Below, one piece after another: positions 1 through 11,594 of a stretch of DNA of 64,000 nucleotides. The first letter of the stretch is position 1; the number at the start of each line of letters is the position of its first letter. The stretch spans positions 1 through 64,000 of the forward strand of contig JAJEKV010000575.1 of NCBI GenBank assembly GCA_021234155.1. Reading direction: 5' to 3'. The DNA comes from Isoetes taiwanensis (lineage: Eukaryota > Streptophyta > Lycopodiopsida > Isoetales > Isoetaceae). Position numbers and translations under genes: made by a program. The notes under the pieces are model-generated. The model made no database searches and was not told where the DNA came from. It was given only the letters and a program-made list of their open reading frames with translations.

Positions 1-151
1 CATCTTCATGTATTATTGGGATCTCGACTCCGAACCGAAAAGCCAAAGCCACATTAGAATGAAGGTCAATCCTTCTCCATTTCAATTTTTTTACCAAGAT
101 AATCGTTACCTGAAAAATTTCAAAGTAAAGTTAGAAAAGGATAGATAGAGC

Positions 152-665
152 TCAATTATGAATGTCAAAAATCTCCTCAATCCAATTAATATCATATTTG
201 GTTTGTTCGATAATAGCCCTCGAGGCCATATAATTTCCTCTTTGAAGATTAGGAATTCCTCCCTTCCAAATTCTCCAAAGGAGAAGGTAGATGCTTAATT
301 CATGGGTTTCTGGGGAGAAAGAAGTCCTGCAGGAGCTTTCCATGGTACTTAGATTAGGCATATCAAGCTCAATCTCGCCTAATTCCAGAGTCCATTCTAC
401 CATAAACAATTCCCCAAGAGGTGATTCTCATCTTCCCCGATCCTCAAGATACATCGAACACGACATTAGAGTCCGCCATGTTCATCCTCCACCTCTTCAT
501 ATTTGTTGCAAGAGCCTTGTGCCAAAGCCAAATAAAGGCTTTGACTTTTGGATGGATCTGCTCTTCCATAAAAAGATGAGGTTCCTTTTGATCCTTAAAG
601 GATCGGTGTTCCATTTGATATGGATTGTTATGGCCCGACTCTCTATTTAGGAATTTATAGGCCAT
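152..665 (-). pseudogene. LINE 3' fragment (zf-RVT region)
   Basis: Two minus-strand reading frames (444-665, then 152-409) fit the C-terminal part of a plant LINE ORF2. The first contains IHPKVKAFIWLWHKALATN, the typical start of the zf-RVT region after the reverse transcriptase. The second contains LLLWRIWKGGIPN, the tryptophan-rich segment near the end of such proteins. The cysteines of the zinc finger are not clear, and a frame change separates the two pieces near 410-444. No reverse transcriptase or poly(A) is visible here, so this is a short remnant whose 5' part would lie to the right, where the fold-back arm now begins. Family level is fairly safe; subfamily is not known. Confidence 0.6.
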
Positions 666-810
666 ATTAACTTTGTATCCTTTGAACCCGCTTATGTGCT
701 ACTTAACCTTCTCAATGGTGCCATCGTCCACCTGGGCAAGTCTCTCGGGTAATACTATTAAATAGGGTCTCGACTCCTCTCCTAGATCACTTTAAAACCG
801 AAATGTGATA

Positions 811-1173
811 GTCTAAAACCGCTGATAATGTCCCTAAAAAATAATAACATAATAGAATTTCGCAAACCCAATTCTCTATCAATCTCATTACTTGCTCACA
901 ATTTGGCTCCAAACATAGATCCCCTATCAATCTTATATAGTACCTACTTTTACCATTCACAAATTTCTAAAACCAATTCATTCATGGTTTGTCATAGCTC
1001 ACCTCCAAAGAACTAAATTAGCATGCAAATCGAGCAATCAAACCAAAGATGCAAATTGGTCTCAACTGCTCAAACCCGCTTTTATAGAAAATTTCCATTT
1101 CAAAAATAGAGCAATATAGTTCGGCCGCCTAGTTGAGAACTTAATTTAGTTGTTTTCCAAAAGATAAAATCAA
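811..1173. repeat. Left arm of large fold-back repeat T
   Basis: This stretch is the reverse complement, with scattered differences, of the DNA at about 15476-15890 and of its copy at 32723-33140. Shared landmarks include the run ending in AATTTCGCAAACCCAATTC and the run near 1080-1165 reading TAGAAAATTTCCATTTC. Its right end stops at GATTC, directly before the left LTR of element E2. Left and right arms therefore bracket E2, which suggests that E2 landed in the middle of an inverted-repeat (fold-back) element. The outer end of the left arm is lost or diverged beyond about 810. Confidence 0.65.
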
Positions 1174-1178
1174 GATTC

Positions 1179-2581
1179 CCAGGACGCCCTAGAATCTATA
1201 ATGATGCTCCCATCGTGATAAATACGGACTTCCCCTTCCATGGCAACTACCTCACCATGGCAAGGTTCTCCCAAGATGCTCTGACCGCTTGGGATGGCCA
1301 AGTGTGTCCCAAGAGGAACATGGAGGTGTCATTCATCCCACGCCCCTCTATGGGAACTCTATACGTACCGAAGCAAAATAAGATACCACCAATTAATGGG
1401 TGGCCCATCCATCATCATCATGGAAAAGATAATACGCCCATAATAACATGAAAGGACACTATAACAAGGCACTACCCCCAGCCTCCCAAGGGTCAACAAC
1501 CGGACGCCGTGGCCCTGAAGATATCAACTGGCATAAGACGGAAGCATAACATGGCGCTGGACATGGCAAATAAGACAATAGCTAGGACGCAATCCCAAGA
1601 AAATCTAAGAAATCCCTCAAGGGACTACTCCTCCGAAGTTACATCTCCCTGGGCCCGATGAGGGGCAGGTTGGAGAGGCGCCTCCTCCCCAGGCATGAGG
1701 GATCCCCGGTGTGCTAGAGAACACGCCCCCATCGGGACCCCCGTGATCCGCATACACTACTTACTCTCCTAAATCTAAAGGTCAGCTCACCAACCCGCTC
1801 GAGCCAAGGGCTGCCATATAGGCTCTCACCCCGCCCAGAGAGTGTCGTAATTCCATACCCGCCCACAAACAATGACATACTATAAGCCTAGCACACTATA
1901 TGAGTCCTCGTAGTTTTGCATAGGCAAGACCCCACCCCGACCACCCTCAGATTGCCAACCACATCATAAAGTCCGGGTGCTGAACCACATCATAGCATCC
2001 ACAATTGCCAAAGTTGGCTCTTGTTTCCAATACACGAAAGAAGCGTAGTAAAGAACTAATGTAAAATACCATTCAAGTGTTTAGAACAACTTGCAAAAGA
2101 GAATTTAATAATTCCATCTACTCAAAGAAGTGTCAATAAAAAAGAAGCTATCTATTGATTAACCGTTGTCTTGGCTAGAGCGATGGTCACCTGTGAGGGA
2201 ATCCATAGTTCGAGGTCGATGGTCAAGTGTTGGCAAAAAACAAGTGTAAGTCAGCCGGGTCGCTTCTCCCCTTCACTCCAAATTCGAATTTGGGGTGAAC
2301 TGGAGGGTAGGACCCCTATTCCTTACCCCAAAATGGTAAGTCCCTCCTAGCCAATCGACTTAGCTGTGTGGCACCCCTCATTGGTTACAATTAGTTAATT
2401 AGACCATAAATGGCTTAATTAGGGTTAATTATGCCATTATAATCCATAATTATCCTTTGGTTTTTATTAGTATAGCTAATAAAATCCATTATAGGCAAAC
2501 CTCACTTGCCCCTTAGGTCCACTATGTAATGGTGATTTGTCACGTATGCATACGATACCAGATAGATACCTGAATGTCACA
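1179..2581 (-). repeat. LTR1 copy, 3' LTR of E2
   Basis: It aligns along its length with 13672-15230, 3315-4837 and 30172-32475. Shared blocks include the CATCATCATGG stretch, the AAGGACACTATAACAAGGCACTACC block and the TTAGTTAATTAGACCATAA block near the end. The left end reads CCAGGACGCC where other copies read TGTGACGC; the right end reads TGAATGTCACA. AT-rich blocks are almost identical between copies while CG-containing segments differ heavily. No coding sequence is expected inside. Confidence 0.75.
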
Positions 2582-3204
2582 TTCCTGGATTAATGTTGTC
2601 CTCAAAGATTAGAGTTAGTGGAGAGTAATTATGGTAGAGATAACTTGAATCTATTGAAAACGGAAAGGGTTACATATGGAGGTAGCAGGACAAGAAGTCC
2701 TATTTTCAACAAAACAAGAGGGAAATTACATTCAAAAAAAAAAAAAAAAGTACATTGGAAACACAATTTTATCTCAAAATACAAGTTGGCCTCGTTGTTG
2801 GGTTTTGATTCTTCCTCGCAGCCTTAGTAGTATCTTAATGGGCCCGCAGGTTTAATAGATTAGTGTTTAAGAAATAAGTTTAAGTAGTGTGGTTGAAGGA
2901 CCACCCCTTAAATAAATAAAAAATATGAATGCAAAGGTCCCATCATGTCTAAGGCTTGCATATCGCCCCTACAGAAGGAGTGGCAAGAATCCCATAGTAG
3001 CCAGAGACTAATCGCTTCCTATCATGAATGCCTAGATGCTTAATTTCCCATCTAAGATGCATGTAACCCAACCCCCTATAATGATCCATGCCGATCTCAC
3101 TCATATGACCCCGCCGCACTAACAAAAACACTCGCTTTTTACCATTTGGGCTCTGGAGATGATTGCATCTTGAATGGTTCGATCCCCGCATTCCTTCATA
3201 AAGT
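2582..3204 (-). other. 3' untranslated region of E2
   Basis: This lies between the chromodomain remnant and the 3' LTR on the minus strand. It holds a 16-base A run near 2735-2750 and the words GGACCACCCCTT near 2900; a similar C-rich GGACCACCCCCCC stretch follows the chromodomain of E1 near 16805. No open frame has coding character. A clear polypurine tract next to the LTR is not seen. Confidence 0.4.
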
Positions 3205-3312
3205 CCGGGTAAGTCTTATCCAACCACTTTAAGAACCCATATTGTGTCCTCTCGTGGGTAAGTGTTTCCACTTGACCAAGTATTGCACAATTTGAGTTCG
3301 ACGTTTGCTTTA
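3205..3312 (-). pseudogene. Chromodomain remnant of E2 polyprotein
   Basis: A minus-strand frame reads RRTQIVQYLVKWKHLP followed by EDTIW. This is the second half of a chromodomain as found at the C-terminus of chromovirus integrases (consensus EYLVKWKGxPxxxxTWE). The matching domain in E1 reads FLQYLVKWKHVPVEDLTW. The upstream part of the polyprotein is cut off at 3313, where an LTR1 copy begins, so no integrase precedes it. In other chromoviruses this domain directs integration to marked heterochromatin; here it is only a fragment. Confidence 0.65.
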
Positions 3313-3314
3313 TA

Positions 3315-4837
3315 TGCACGCCCCTTAATCTATAATGATGCTCCCCCATCATATAAATACGGACTTCCCTCCCATGGCGACTCACTACCTCACCATGGCA
3401 AGGCTCCTCCTCACATGCTCTGACCGCTTGGGATGGCCATGTCCCGCGAGGAACATGGAGGTGTCATTCATCCCACGCCCTCTATGGAAAATCCTATACG
3501 CTTGAAGCATACATACATGTTAGCATACAATCATCATGCAAAAAAAATAAGATACCACCAATTAAGGGTGGGCCCATCCATCATCATCATCATGGAAAAA
3601 GATAATACATCCATAATAACATGAAAGGACACTATAACAAGGCACTACCCGGGCCTCGCACTCCAAGAGGTCAACCGGCCAGGCCTCAAGATATCAATGA
3701 CGGAAGCATAACATGGCGCTATCGCATAAGACAATGGCTAGGTTGTCCACTCCATCCGCTTCTCCCCGTGCACCCTTTGCGATAGGTCAATCATGCTATG
3801 ACATGCTTGTAGCCCTCCGCAGGACGCTAATCCCAAGGAATCACCGCGGACTACTCCCAAGTTACATCTCCCCAAACCGATGAGGCAAAGCTGGAGAGGC
3901 GCCTCCCCCGTATGATGGATCCCCCGGGTGTGCTAGAGAACACCCGGCCCCTCGCTGACCCCCGCGATCCGCACTCCAACTTACCTCCTAAATCTAAAGG
4001 TCAGCCACCAACCCGCTTTTGAGTATTTATATAGGCTCCCACCCTCACTGACCCATACCGGCCCACACATGCTGACCGCTATAAGCCTAGCATACTATAG
4101 GAGTTCCAGAGCCGCGCTAGACAAGACCCCACCCCGATTCACCCCTCATGCTCGTTGGTGCTAAACCACATCATAGCATTCACAGCCGTGCTGGCTCTGT
4201 GAAGACAGTGCCTAATTATTGGGCATTAAGGGGTCTAGCTAGAGACATCTCTATTGGCTAAGAGGCTTTAGGGTCTCTACCCCTTCCCTTAATTTCCAAT
4301 ACACTAAGAAGTAGTAAAGAACTAATGTAAATACCATTAAAGTGTTTAGAACAACTTGCAAAAGAGAATTTAATCATTCCATCTACTCAAAGAAGTGTCG
4401 CTGAAAAAGAAGCTATCTATTGACTAAAGTGTCTTGGCTAGAGCCATGGTCACGTATAGACATCCATAGTTCGAGGCCTAAGTGGTCAAGTGTTGGCAAA
4501 ACAAGTGTAAGTCGTTGGTCGCTACTCCCCTTCACCCAAATTCGAATTTGGGTGAATCGAGGGTAGGACCCCTATTCCTTACCCAAAATGGTAAGTCCCC
4601 CCCGCTAATCGACTTGGGCCAGGTGGCACCCCCAATCGGTTACAATTAGTTAATTAGACCATAATGGCTTAATTAGGTTAATTATGCCATTATAATCCAT
4701 AATTATCCTTTTGGTTTTATTAGCATAGCTAATAAATTCCATTATAGGCAAACCCTCACTAGCCCCTTTAGGTCCATTATGCATCGGGACATGTCGTGGT
4801 ACACATACATATATCGAGATAGATACCGAACGCCAAA
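3315..4837 (-). repeat. LTR1 copy inside the E2 pol region
   Basis: This is a full-length LTR1 (about 1.5 kb) beginning TGCACGCCCC and ending GAACGCCAAAA, homologous throughout to the other LTR1 copies. It lies between RNase H (right) and the chromodomain (left) of E2, replacing the integrase. No matching 5-bp duplication is visible at its two ends, so it may be a solo LTR with a linked deletion or a recombination product. Confidence 0.65.
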
Positions 4838-4859
4838 ATGGTCATGCGGGGTATCATTA

Positions 4860-5330
4860 TTCAAACCGGGCCATTCATCTTCCGAGAATCATAAGTGATA
4901 ACCCGACCTTCTTGCATTAAGACTCCCCATGTAGCTATTTTACTAGCATCCGTGGCAAACCCACTTGTCCTTTTGAGAATCGGGTATTCTAAGAACAGAG
5001 TCGTTGTTGTTAGCGATTATCCTTTAATGCTTGAAACCGGCCCCGCGACTTTATCTTTTCAATGTGCCATCCAATCCCTAACCTTATCATGCTTGGTGAG
5101 GTCTGGCAAAAGGTGCGGGCGAGCTTGGCAAAGTCCTTGACAAATTTATTTGTAATAACCCGCCAAGCCCGTAAAACAAGGACCTCGGATACATTGGTTG
5201 GAGTTGGCCATTCTTTGATCGCCTCTAACTTTAGCCGGATCGGTGGTCGCTCCCCTCCCGCGACACAATATGTCCTGTAATCAACCTTGGTGGTGGCAAA
5301 ACACTTAGAAAACTTGGCATATAATTGGTG
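4860..5330 (-). pseudogene. E2 pol: RT connection and start of RNase H
   Basis: Minus-strand frames contain EAIKEWPTPTNVSEV and NKFVKDFAKLAR, the conserved link between the reverse transcriptase thumb and RNase H in Ty3/gypsy polyproteins (usual form AIxxWPxPxxVxEVRSFLGLAxYYRxFI). Further left, GRVITYDSRKMN corresponds to the start of the RNase H strand with the usual AYxSRKLxxxE motif. The frame breaks several times, and coding similarity stops near 4860, about 20 bases before the LTR1 at 4837. Confidence 0.65.
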
Positions 5331-5870
5331 GCGCCCTCAATTTCAGAATGCCAACCAAAGATGCCATTCATGATCCTCTAAGGTCTTATCAGATATGAGG
5401 ATGTCGCCAAAGAATATGATGACAAAATCGCTAAGGTACTCAAGGAAGACATCATTTATGAGCCTCATGAAAGTGGCCGGAGCATTGGTCAGGCCAAATG
5501 GCATCACTGCGGAACTCGTGAATGTCCATAATCGGTCCCCGAAAGCGCACTTATGGATGTGATCCTCCTTAATCCTTTTCGGTGATATCCCTCGATCAAG
5601 ATCAATCTTCGTAGTAAAATACTTAGCCCCTTGCAATTGATCCATAAGATCATCCGCCGCTGAAAGGCATACCGATTCTTAATAGTATGCTTATTGAGTC
5701 GGGCGGTAATCGATGCACATTCTCAAGGTGCCATCCTTTTCTTTAACAAAGAGTATCGGAACACCAAAAGGTGAAACACCGGCCTAATGAAGCCTAATTT
5801 GAGGAGTTCCCAGAATCGCTTCTTAAGCTCGGTTAATCAGTGAATACCTCCCGATATGGGTCCTACCGGG
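5331..5870 (-). pseudogene. E2 pol: reverse transcriptase
   Basis: An open stretch of 100 codons at 5343-5645 begins MDQLQGAKYFTTKIDL and contains VMPFGLTNAPATFMRL and DDVFLEYLSDFVIIFFGDIL. These are RT motifs of Ty3/gypsy elements: the FSKIDL strand, the MPFGLxNAPxTFQ block, and the catalytic YxDD strand, here changed to FFGDIL with the first Asp lost. To the right, [19 protein letters not shown] is the usual start of the RT fingers. Loss of the catalytic Asp and frameshifts upstream make an active enzyme unlikely, unless this is sequence error. Confidence 0.75.
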
Positions 5871-5949
5871 TAGGCTTGGTGCCCGGTTCTAAGGTAATTT
5901 CACATTCCACCCCCCTCAAAGGCGGAGTCACCGGATTTCATCTGAAAAA

Positions 5950-6300
5950 GATCATAGTATTCGAAAAACCATAGCTATTGGCCGAGGCAAGGCATCAAGG
6001 ACCTCATCTTGTTTGGACTTAGCTTCCAATCGGGCTTAGTCGAATCATGCCCGCGGATCCGTGGATTTCCCCGAGCCCTATGCAACCGACGAATGAAATA
6101 CATTGCATAATAGGATTAACCGCCTTACCCGCTATAGTGACTCCGGTTCCATTGGTCGTGATTGAAGGTGACCTCCCGCTTTTCACAATCAATGTTGGCT
6201 TTGGTAGGGCCAAGAATTCCATTCCCACAATGAGATTATATCAGCCAATATCCATTACTTCCGGCCTCCTAGAATAACAGATATGCCCCCGGCAACAATA
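5950..6300 (-). pseudogene. E2 pol: protease C-terminal part
   Basis: The minus strand at about 6200-6260 reads NLIVGMEFLALPKPT, corresponding to the hydrophobic strand near the end of retropepsin-like proteases of gypsy elements (usual YDVILGMDWL). The active-site DTG/DSG was not found upstream (6300-6900), which is strongly frameshifted. The segment leads into the RT in the expected order. Confidence 0.5.
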
Positions 6301-6940
6301 TTCAAATTGATACGATTTACTCACTTTTTGTGTGATGGCCCCATGGTTCACCTAAGCTGGTGGTTGGTTGGCTTGTCTTGTTTCAATGGCAAGATAAATG
6401 TGAGACTTACTGCTATATAGTCGCAAAGCGCCATCCTCGCCAAAGATTATCCCGTCTTCTCCTAATCCATATCTGCTAGGGCAGCCTCGTCGAAGCAGTA
6501 GGTAATGTTGGGGCATTCCTCGCATACGGTGGGTTCGGGGTAGGAAACACCGATAATGTAGCCTTCTCCCTACGTGAATCGCTCTCACGCCAAGCCCCTA
6601 GGGATAGCTTGGAGGATATCCATGAAAGCTCCCAGTTGTTGGTAGGCTTCTCCGGTACTCTTGAAAGAAACTTTATTTTCAGCCTTCTCGATATCTAGTA
6701 GAGGCGGAGGCCCCGGACTAGCGAAATTTCCTCAGAAGGTGTATACCCCTTGTTCCGGTGAACTTAAGAGGGTCATGCTGGTATTTTGGGGTGTCTTCTT
6801 CTAGGCTAAGTGCCTTAGCCTCGCCTCGCAGAACGGTTTTAGGGTCTATGGCTCGAAACCATTTTCCTTAGGGTAAGGGATAAGCCCTCTATGTAGCGCA
6901 GAAACCGCCTCTACGCCATTTATCCCCTCGACATACAAGC

Positions 6941-7549
6941 TTAACGCATAAACTCATCTGGTGATAAGATCCGATGCCATATTTTTCCCATTTTGTGAGA
7001 AGGTTTGGATCTACTTGCAACGATGGGCCTTGGGCACATAATGTGACTTGAAGGCTTTAGCAAAGATTTTATAGCAACACCTTCCCCTTGTGAGTCCATG
7101 AGAGCTGCATATCCCTTCCACCAGATTCGCGGCCGACCCTGTAAGATTGGTGGTGGCAACCTTCCGATATCCTTCTGCATTCCATAGGACTTACCATACT
7201 CCTCCAAGATTTCATCCAACCATGATTCTCAAGATCTAATCCATTCTGGTGAACCCCGAGAATTGGGCAGTTCCCTGCTCTTCCATGCTAGTGATGGTCG
7301 AATCCATCAAGCTTTCTCGACAATCCTTTTGTTGGTTTTGTCATGGTCGACCTCGTCCTCAGAGGAATCAGAAGAGTCAGAAGGAAGAACATCCGAGGAA
7401 GAACTAAGGCATGTCCTCTTAGGATCGACTTGCGAGAGGGCACGTGTGTAGGCGCAGTGGCGGTTAAGGGTTCTCGGGAGTAGGAACCTCCGGTCCGTAC
7501 TTTGTTGCATCCGAGGTGGATTTATTTTAAAGCATAGGCTTGAGCTCAA
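6941..7549 (-). pseudogene. E2 gag (N-terminal part)
   Basis: Two minus-strand frames (7307-7549 and 6941-7219) match the gag region of E1. The first has a serine and acidic tract (DSSDSSEDEVDHDKT). The second has EEYGKSYGMQKDIGRL and RIWWKGYAALM, parallel to EEFGNSYGMKDKDIGK and LIWWKGYAKS in E1 near 21350-21420. The E1 equivalent leads straight into a retrotransposon gag domain. In E2 the capsid part and zinc knuckle (6300-6940) are too broken to follow. Confidence 0.55.
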
Positions 7550-8039
7550 GAAGTCGACGCTTCATAATAGTGAGCTCTTTGTCGGGGTAAGATCTCGGCC
7601 AGACGGTGTCGCCCACTCGGGAGGGCGGCCCTCCGCCTAGATAGAAACAAATCAAAGATAAGTATACACATTTAAGTAATTATGACAAGAATTATACAAC
7701 AGAGAAACATTTCTTTTTTTATTATATCAAGGTCATGGTTACAAAGAAAACATGTTAACTCACACACAAAACTGAAGTTGCATCTAGATAAGGAGAACCT
7801 TAAATAACTCGCTTAGGGCTGCGTGAAGGGGTATAGGATAAAGTATCGAATACTCTCCCTCACTGCCCGGACCACTTTGTACCTAGCCCATGAATTATGA
7901 CATACTGGAAGTCCAAAGTAGGGCTGATGATTAGAAGATTAAAGAGATCTCAGAGTGCATAATATATCTCCACGGAGGTGATCATTAGCACGAAGAAAGG
8001 CTTCCTCGCTTAGTACAATCCCACACCCCCGTGGTTGTA
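7550..8039 (-). other. E2 segment between ORF2 and gag, no clear coding
   Basis: An AT-rich stretch including TTCTTTTTTTATTATATC near 7705 and no coding frame of note. It occupies the position of 21900-22440 in E1, which is similarly AT-rich, and may be a spacer or untranslated segment ahead of gag. Confidence 0.3.
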
Positions 8040-8665
8040 TGGGTAAAAGGGGGGTAGAGACCTAAAGGCCATCTAAAAGTAGAGATGCTCCTATAGAACC
8101 CTTAAAACCCAAAGAAATGCGCTCAGGCACAAGAGCCTACCGGCCGTGGATGCTATGATGTGGTTCAACACTGCATAACGAAAGTATGAGGGTGAATCGG
8201 GGTGGGGTCTTGTCTAGCGGCCATGTGACTCCTATAGTGTGCTAGGCTTTATAGCCGTCACCGTGGTGTGGGCCGGGTATGGCCCCCGACACCTCTCGCC
8301 AAAGGACGGAGTTATAGATGGCCGCTCGGGCTCGAATGAGTTGGTGAGCCGACCTTTTAGATTTAGGGGGAGTAAGCCTGCACGCGATGCGTGGGTCGCT
8401 GATGCGGCATCGCGGTTCTCTAGCACACCCAGTGGATCCGCCATGCTTGGGGAGGAGACGCCTCCCGACCGCCATCGCACGGGAGATGTAATCTGGAGTA
8501 GTCTCAAGGGTGATTCCTTTGGGATTGCTTCTCCTGAGGGCTACAAGCACGCCATAGCATGATTCACCATCCGCAAAGTGTGCAATGTGGAGGGGCGATG
8601 GAGTGGACTACCTCTAGCCATTGTCTTATGCCGCCCAACATCATGTTATACCTCGGGAGGATAGG
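8040..8665 (+). repeat. Inverted LTR1 fragment
   Basis: This reads as the reverse complement of the central part of LTR1. GGTAGAGACCTAAAGGCC (8049-8066) corresponds to the GGTCTCTACCC part, the block at 8340-8420 corresponds to the CTAAATCTAAAGGTCAGCTCACCAA part, and AGCCATTGTCTTATG near 8618 corresponds to the CATAAGACAATGGCT part. Orientation is opposite to all other LTR1 copies here. Open frames on both strands in this stretch are by-products of its GC-rich sequence. Confidence 0.65.
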
Positions 8666-8829
8666 CAAATGCTAACGGGATCGCCGTAAGGAGCTTCACG
8701 CCATCCAAGGTGCTATGTCCCGCCCAAGGCGCAAGGGCTAAGTCTCAACGCACCAACACATAAGTGTGGACGTGGTATGACAACTTCCTTGTGGCTCGCC
8801 AGGTGGACAAAGCATAGAGGCTCCACCAC

Positions 8830-9540
8830 GATGCCCGGCCCCGGTCGCGTCTCGTGCCACAAAAGTACCGCCTTTGCCGAAAGGTCGATAGGAAAATGCG
8901 TAAGATGGTTTTCCCACGCTTTTGCTTGTGGAGTAACCGTAAGTGGCTATCTCCTTATCTCCAGGTTCATAGGGACCTCTTCCTCTTTAAGCTCCTCCTT
9001 CTCCTCCCTAATATGGGCAGTGGTTATGATAAAAGGTCTTTCCCTTCTTCATCTCAATTAGAGGGAATCTCGACCATGTTGATGTTTGGGACTTGGGGTC
9101 CCATAGCCTGGAAGGCTTCCTGAGGAGGTTGAGATGGAGGATCTTGTAGTACAAGATCTCTAAGCCCTGAGAAGTGTGTCACCGCTCTATGGTCCGGCGG
9201 GTGGAACTGGCAGTGTTGACTGAGAGGGAGATCCACTGATGAAAAATCAATGAAATCATCCATGCAATACTGCCAGCCATAGAGGACTTGTAGTTTCTCC
9301 CGGCCCCTTCAACCCGCCACTACCCTGGGTGATGTCCACGTAATATCGCCCAAAAGGAGGTACTCCCGACCTTGGTGATATATTCGGGAGAACATCCAAC
9401 CCGCCACATGCTCCCCCGCCTCCCGTGTATGCATTTTCAAATTTTAATCGCTTCCAATCGAACGGTCATCCATCCCAATATGCTCGGTCCCCTCTTCCTC
9501 ATCGTATGACTCGTAGACCTTTACCCTTCTCTCGCCGGGT
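8830..9540 (-). pseudogene. E2 ORF2, downstream part
   Basis: Minus-strand frames include KVYESYDEEEGTEHIG, GREYLLLGDIT and a 69-residue stretch starting MDDFIDFSSVDLPLS. The words recall the ORF1 middle part (KNIEEEEGIERES, GREYVYLGEGRAIING) and, more weakly, ORF2 of E1 (RRIILLANDIL). They are therefore read as the continuation of the ORF2 that starts at 11494, interrupted by LTR2. No known domain was recognised. The assignment relies on short motif similarity and on position between ORF1 and gag. Confidence 0.4.
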
Positions 9541-9545
9541 GGTCC

Positions 9546-11106
9546 GTGATGCTCCCCCGCACACAATATATGGTAACCACCGTGACACTCCATGAAAAAT
9601 CCCCCAACCCGTCGCTTCATCGGATGGGCCCTCCATCTATCCCTTTCTAGGGATGGCTAGAACGGTGAAGGGACACTGAGGTGTCTCAGAACTGCTCCCT
9701 ATGGACTCCTAATAATGAAGCATATAACTAAATGTCCAGAATAATAGTAATAAGTCTACCTTAAGGGTAGCTCAATCCATCCATCCATAGAGCAGTATGA
9801 TCAATACACCATAAAACAATAAAGCTTCTACCCGTGCTCACTGGGGAAAAGTACACCGACGGCCAGGTCTCAAGATAGATATCTTTAAGTATAAACAATG
9901 GCGGGTTGGCTATAAGACAATGGCTTAAGGGTTGACCACTCCATCCGCCCCTCCCGCATACTTTGCGATGGGCTAAAACGAGCTATATAGCGGATCAGAA
10001 TCACGGATACGCAATTTCTTGGATTCACCCAAGAGACTACCTGTGTTTCATCTCCCCGGGTCCGATGAGGCAAGGTCGGGTTACATCTCCCTTCCGAAAT
10101 CGCTGATTCGATGGGCTTACTAGAGGATCGCGGGCTTACACACGCCCGCTCACGCCTTTAACCCCCAAAGCAAGAACCAGCTCCCAAGACCGCAGCTCTT
10201 CGTGATCGCATGCACCATTGATCCAGGGGTGATCTAACCCATGCACGCCCACACGGCGGACCGCACCATAGGCCTAGTGCGCCCAAGTCCCCGCAAGAGT
10301 CACAAGAAGGACTATTCCTCCATCTCGCCACCGATCCCGCTATATGGTGCTCTACCATTCCATAACTCCCTTAGTCCTGGGGCTCTATGCACGTGCCGAC
10401 ATATAATAGGGTATTATGGGTCTATCTAGAAGCATCATACATAAGGTCGCTAGGTCTCTACCCCCTTCCCAATACATGAGGAGCATAACAAGAGATCAAC
10501 CATATCATATCCATAACATATGAACAATAAGAATAAGATCTAGCCTAATCACATGAATCTAACTAGGGAGTTAGGGTTCATTGATTCGGTTCATGTAGTG
10601 ATTCTAGGAAGGCTCTACTAGAATACATGACTCTACTACATCTCTATAGCTGAAACCGCCTTCAAAATACCTGCGCCTCGATGCATTGCCTCCCGATCCC
10701 GGGTCTCCATCGATTCTTCAAGGTGTGAGATTATCGCATCGAATCCAACACGCCCACGCTTGGGTCGCTAAAACCTGTGGCTACGCTGCAGCCTTTTGGA
10801 TCTTGATCAACTCCGGTGTGACAATAGCCTCAAGAGGGAGGATCAAAAAGTGCCTTCGGGCTAGGGTTAGGTATTTATAGGCAAGTTAGGGGGGGGTTGA
10901 CACCTTGTCCAATGGATGCTTAACACGCGGGCCGCCACTCCCAATCGTAGTGCCACGGATATATCCTTTTCTTAAGGTTAATCAAGTTACATTTTAATGT
11001 GACTTGAACTTACTGTGAATTGTCATACAAATCTAAGTCGCGGATTTGTATGGTGATCGGGGCCCAAAATATACGATACATACCGATATTTTAGGGGAAT
11101 GTCACA
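9546..11106 (-). repeat. LTR2 copy (solo-like)
   Basis: This 1.56-kb LTR starts GTGATGCTCC on the left (the right copy starts TGTGATGCTCC) and ends ATGTCACA. It matches 26065-27663 and more distantly LTR1, sharing ACACGGAGGTGTC and the GGAAGCATA block. It is flanked by GGTCC on the left and GGTCT on the right, close to a 5-bp target duplication, and on both sides by ORF2 sequence of E2. It therefore resembles a solo LTR in ORF2. It contains no primer-binding site on its left side. Confidence 0.7.
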
Positions 11107-11111
11107 GGTCT

Positions 11112-11494
11112 CATCCTCCACGCATCGATCCATGAGGATGGCCAGAGCAAAGGCCACTTCAAGGAACCGCTATCCCCGATGCATAACGACGGGTGGATTA
11201 CGGCCCCACCGGAGTTTGCCCTTGAGCACGTCGTATGCGTGAGTGTCTCCTCCAAGCATCTCCCGCACTACAACTCGCTCAATGTACAGCTCTGGGGCTT
11301 CTCCCAAAGGGATGCAAATAGGGAAGCATCTCCTCGATGTAGAATTTAAAACCCTAAGATAGTCGTGGTGACTCGCATGTTGGAGATGAGGTGAATGTGT
11401 TGGAGTAGGGAAGGGTCAGAGGGAGATCAAAGGGGACTTGAGGGTCCTAGTGTTCTCCATCTTGGTACCATTCAAGGAGGTTGATGGTAGCCAT
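11112..11494 (-). pseudogene. E2 ORF2, N-terminal part
   Basis: The minus-strand start at 11494 gives MATINLLEWYQ, conserved in the copy at 28021 and similar to the E1 ORF2 start (MA then NFIEWYN after one frame correction). A pyrimidine- and A-rich leader precedes it. The frame is broken after about 12 codons in this copy, whereas the copy at 27746-28021 stays open for 91 codons. No domain was recognised. The ORF is interrupted by LTR2 at 11106 and appears to resume at 9540. Confidence 0.45.
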
Positions 11495-11594
11495 TGGCCT
11501 GGAAGGAATGAGGGAGGAGGATGAACGGAAAGGGTAAGGGATAAGAAATGAAACCCTAAAAACCCTTTAAGTACTCTTTTCTACTTTTTTTTTT

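Noticed and set aside
8232-8562. Overlapping 91-107 codon frames on both strands
   Set aside because: They are inside an inverted LTR1 fragment and have no counterparts in other LTR1 copies.
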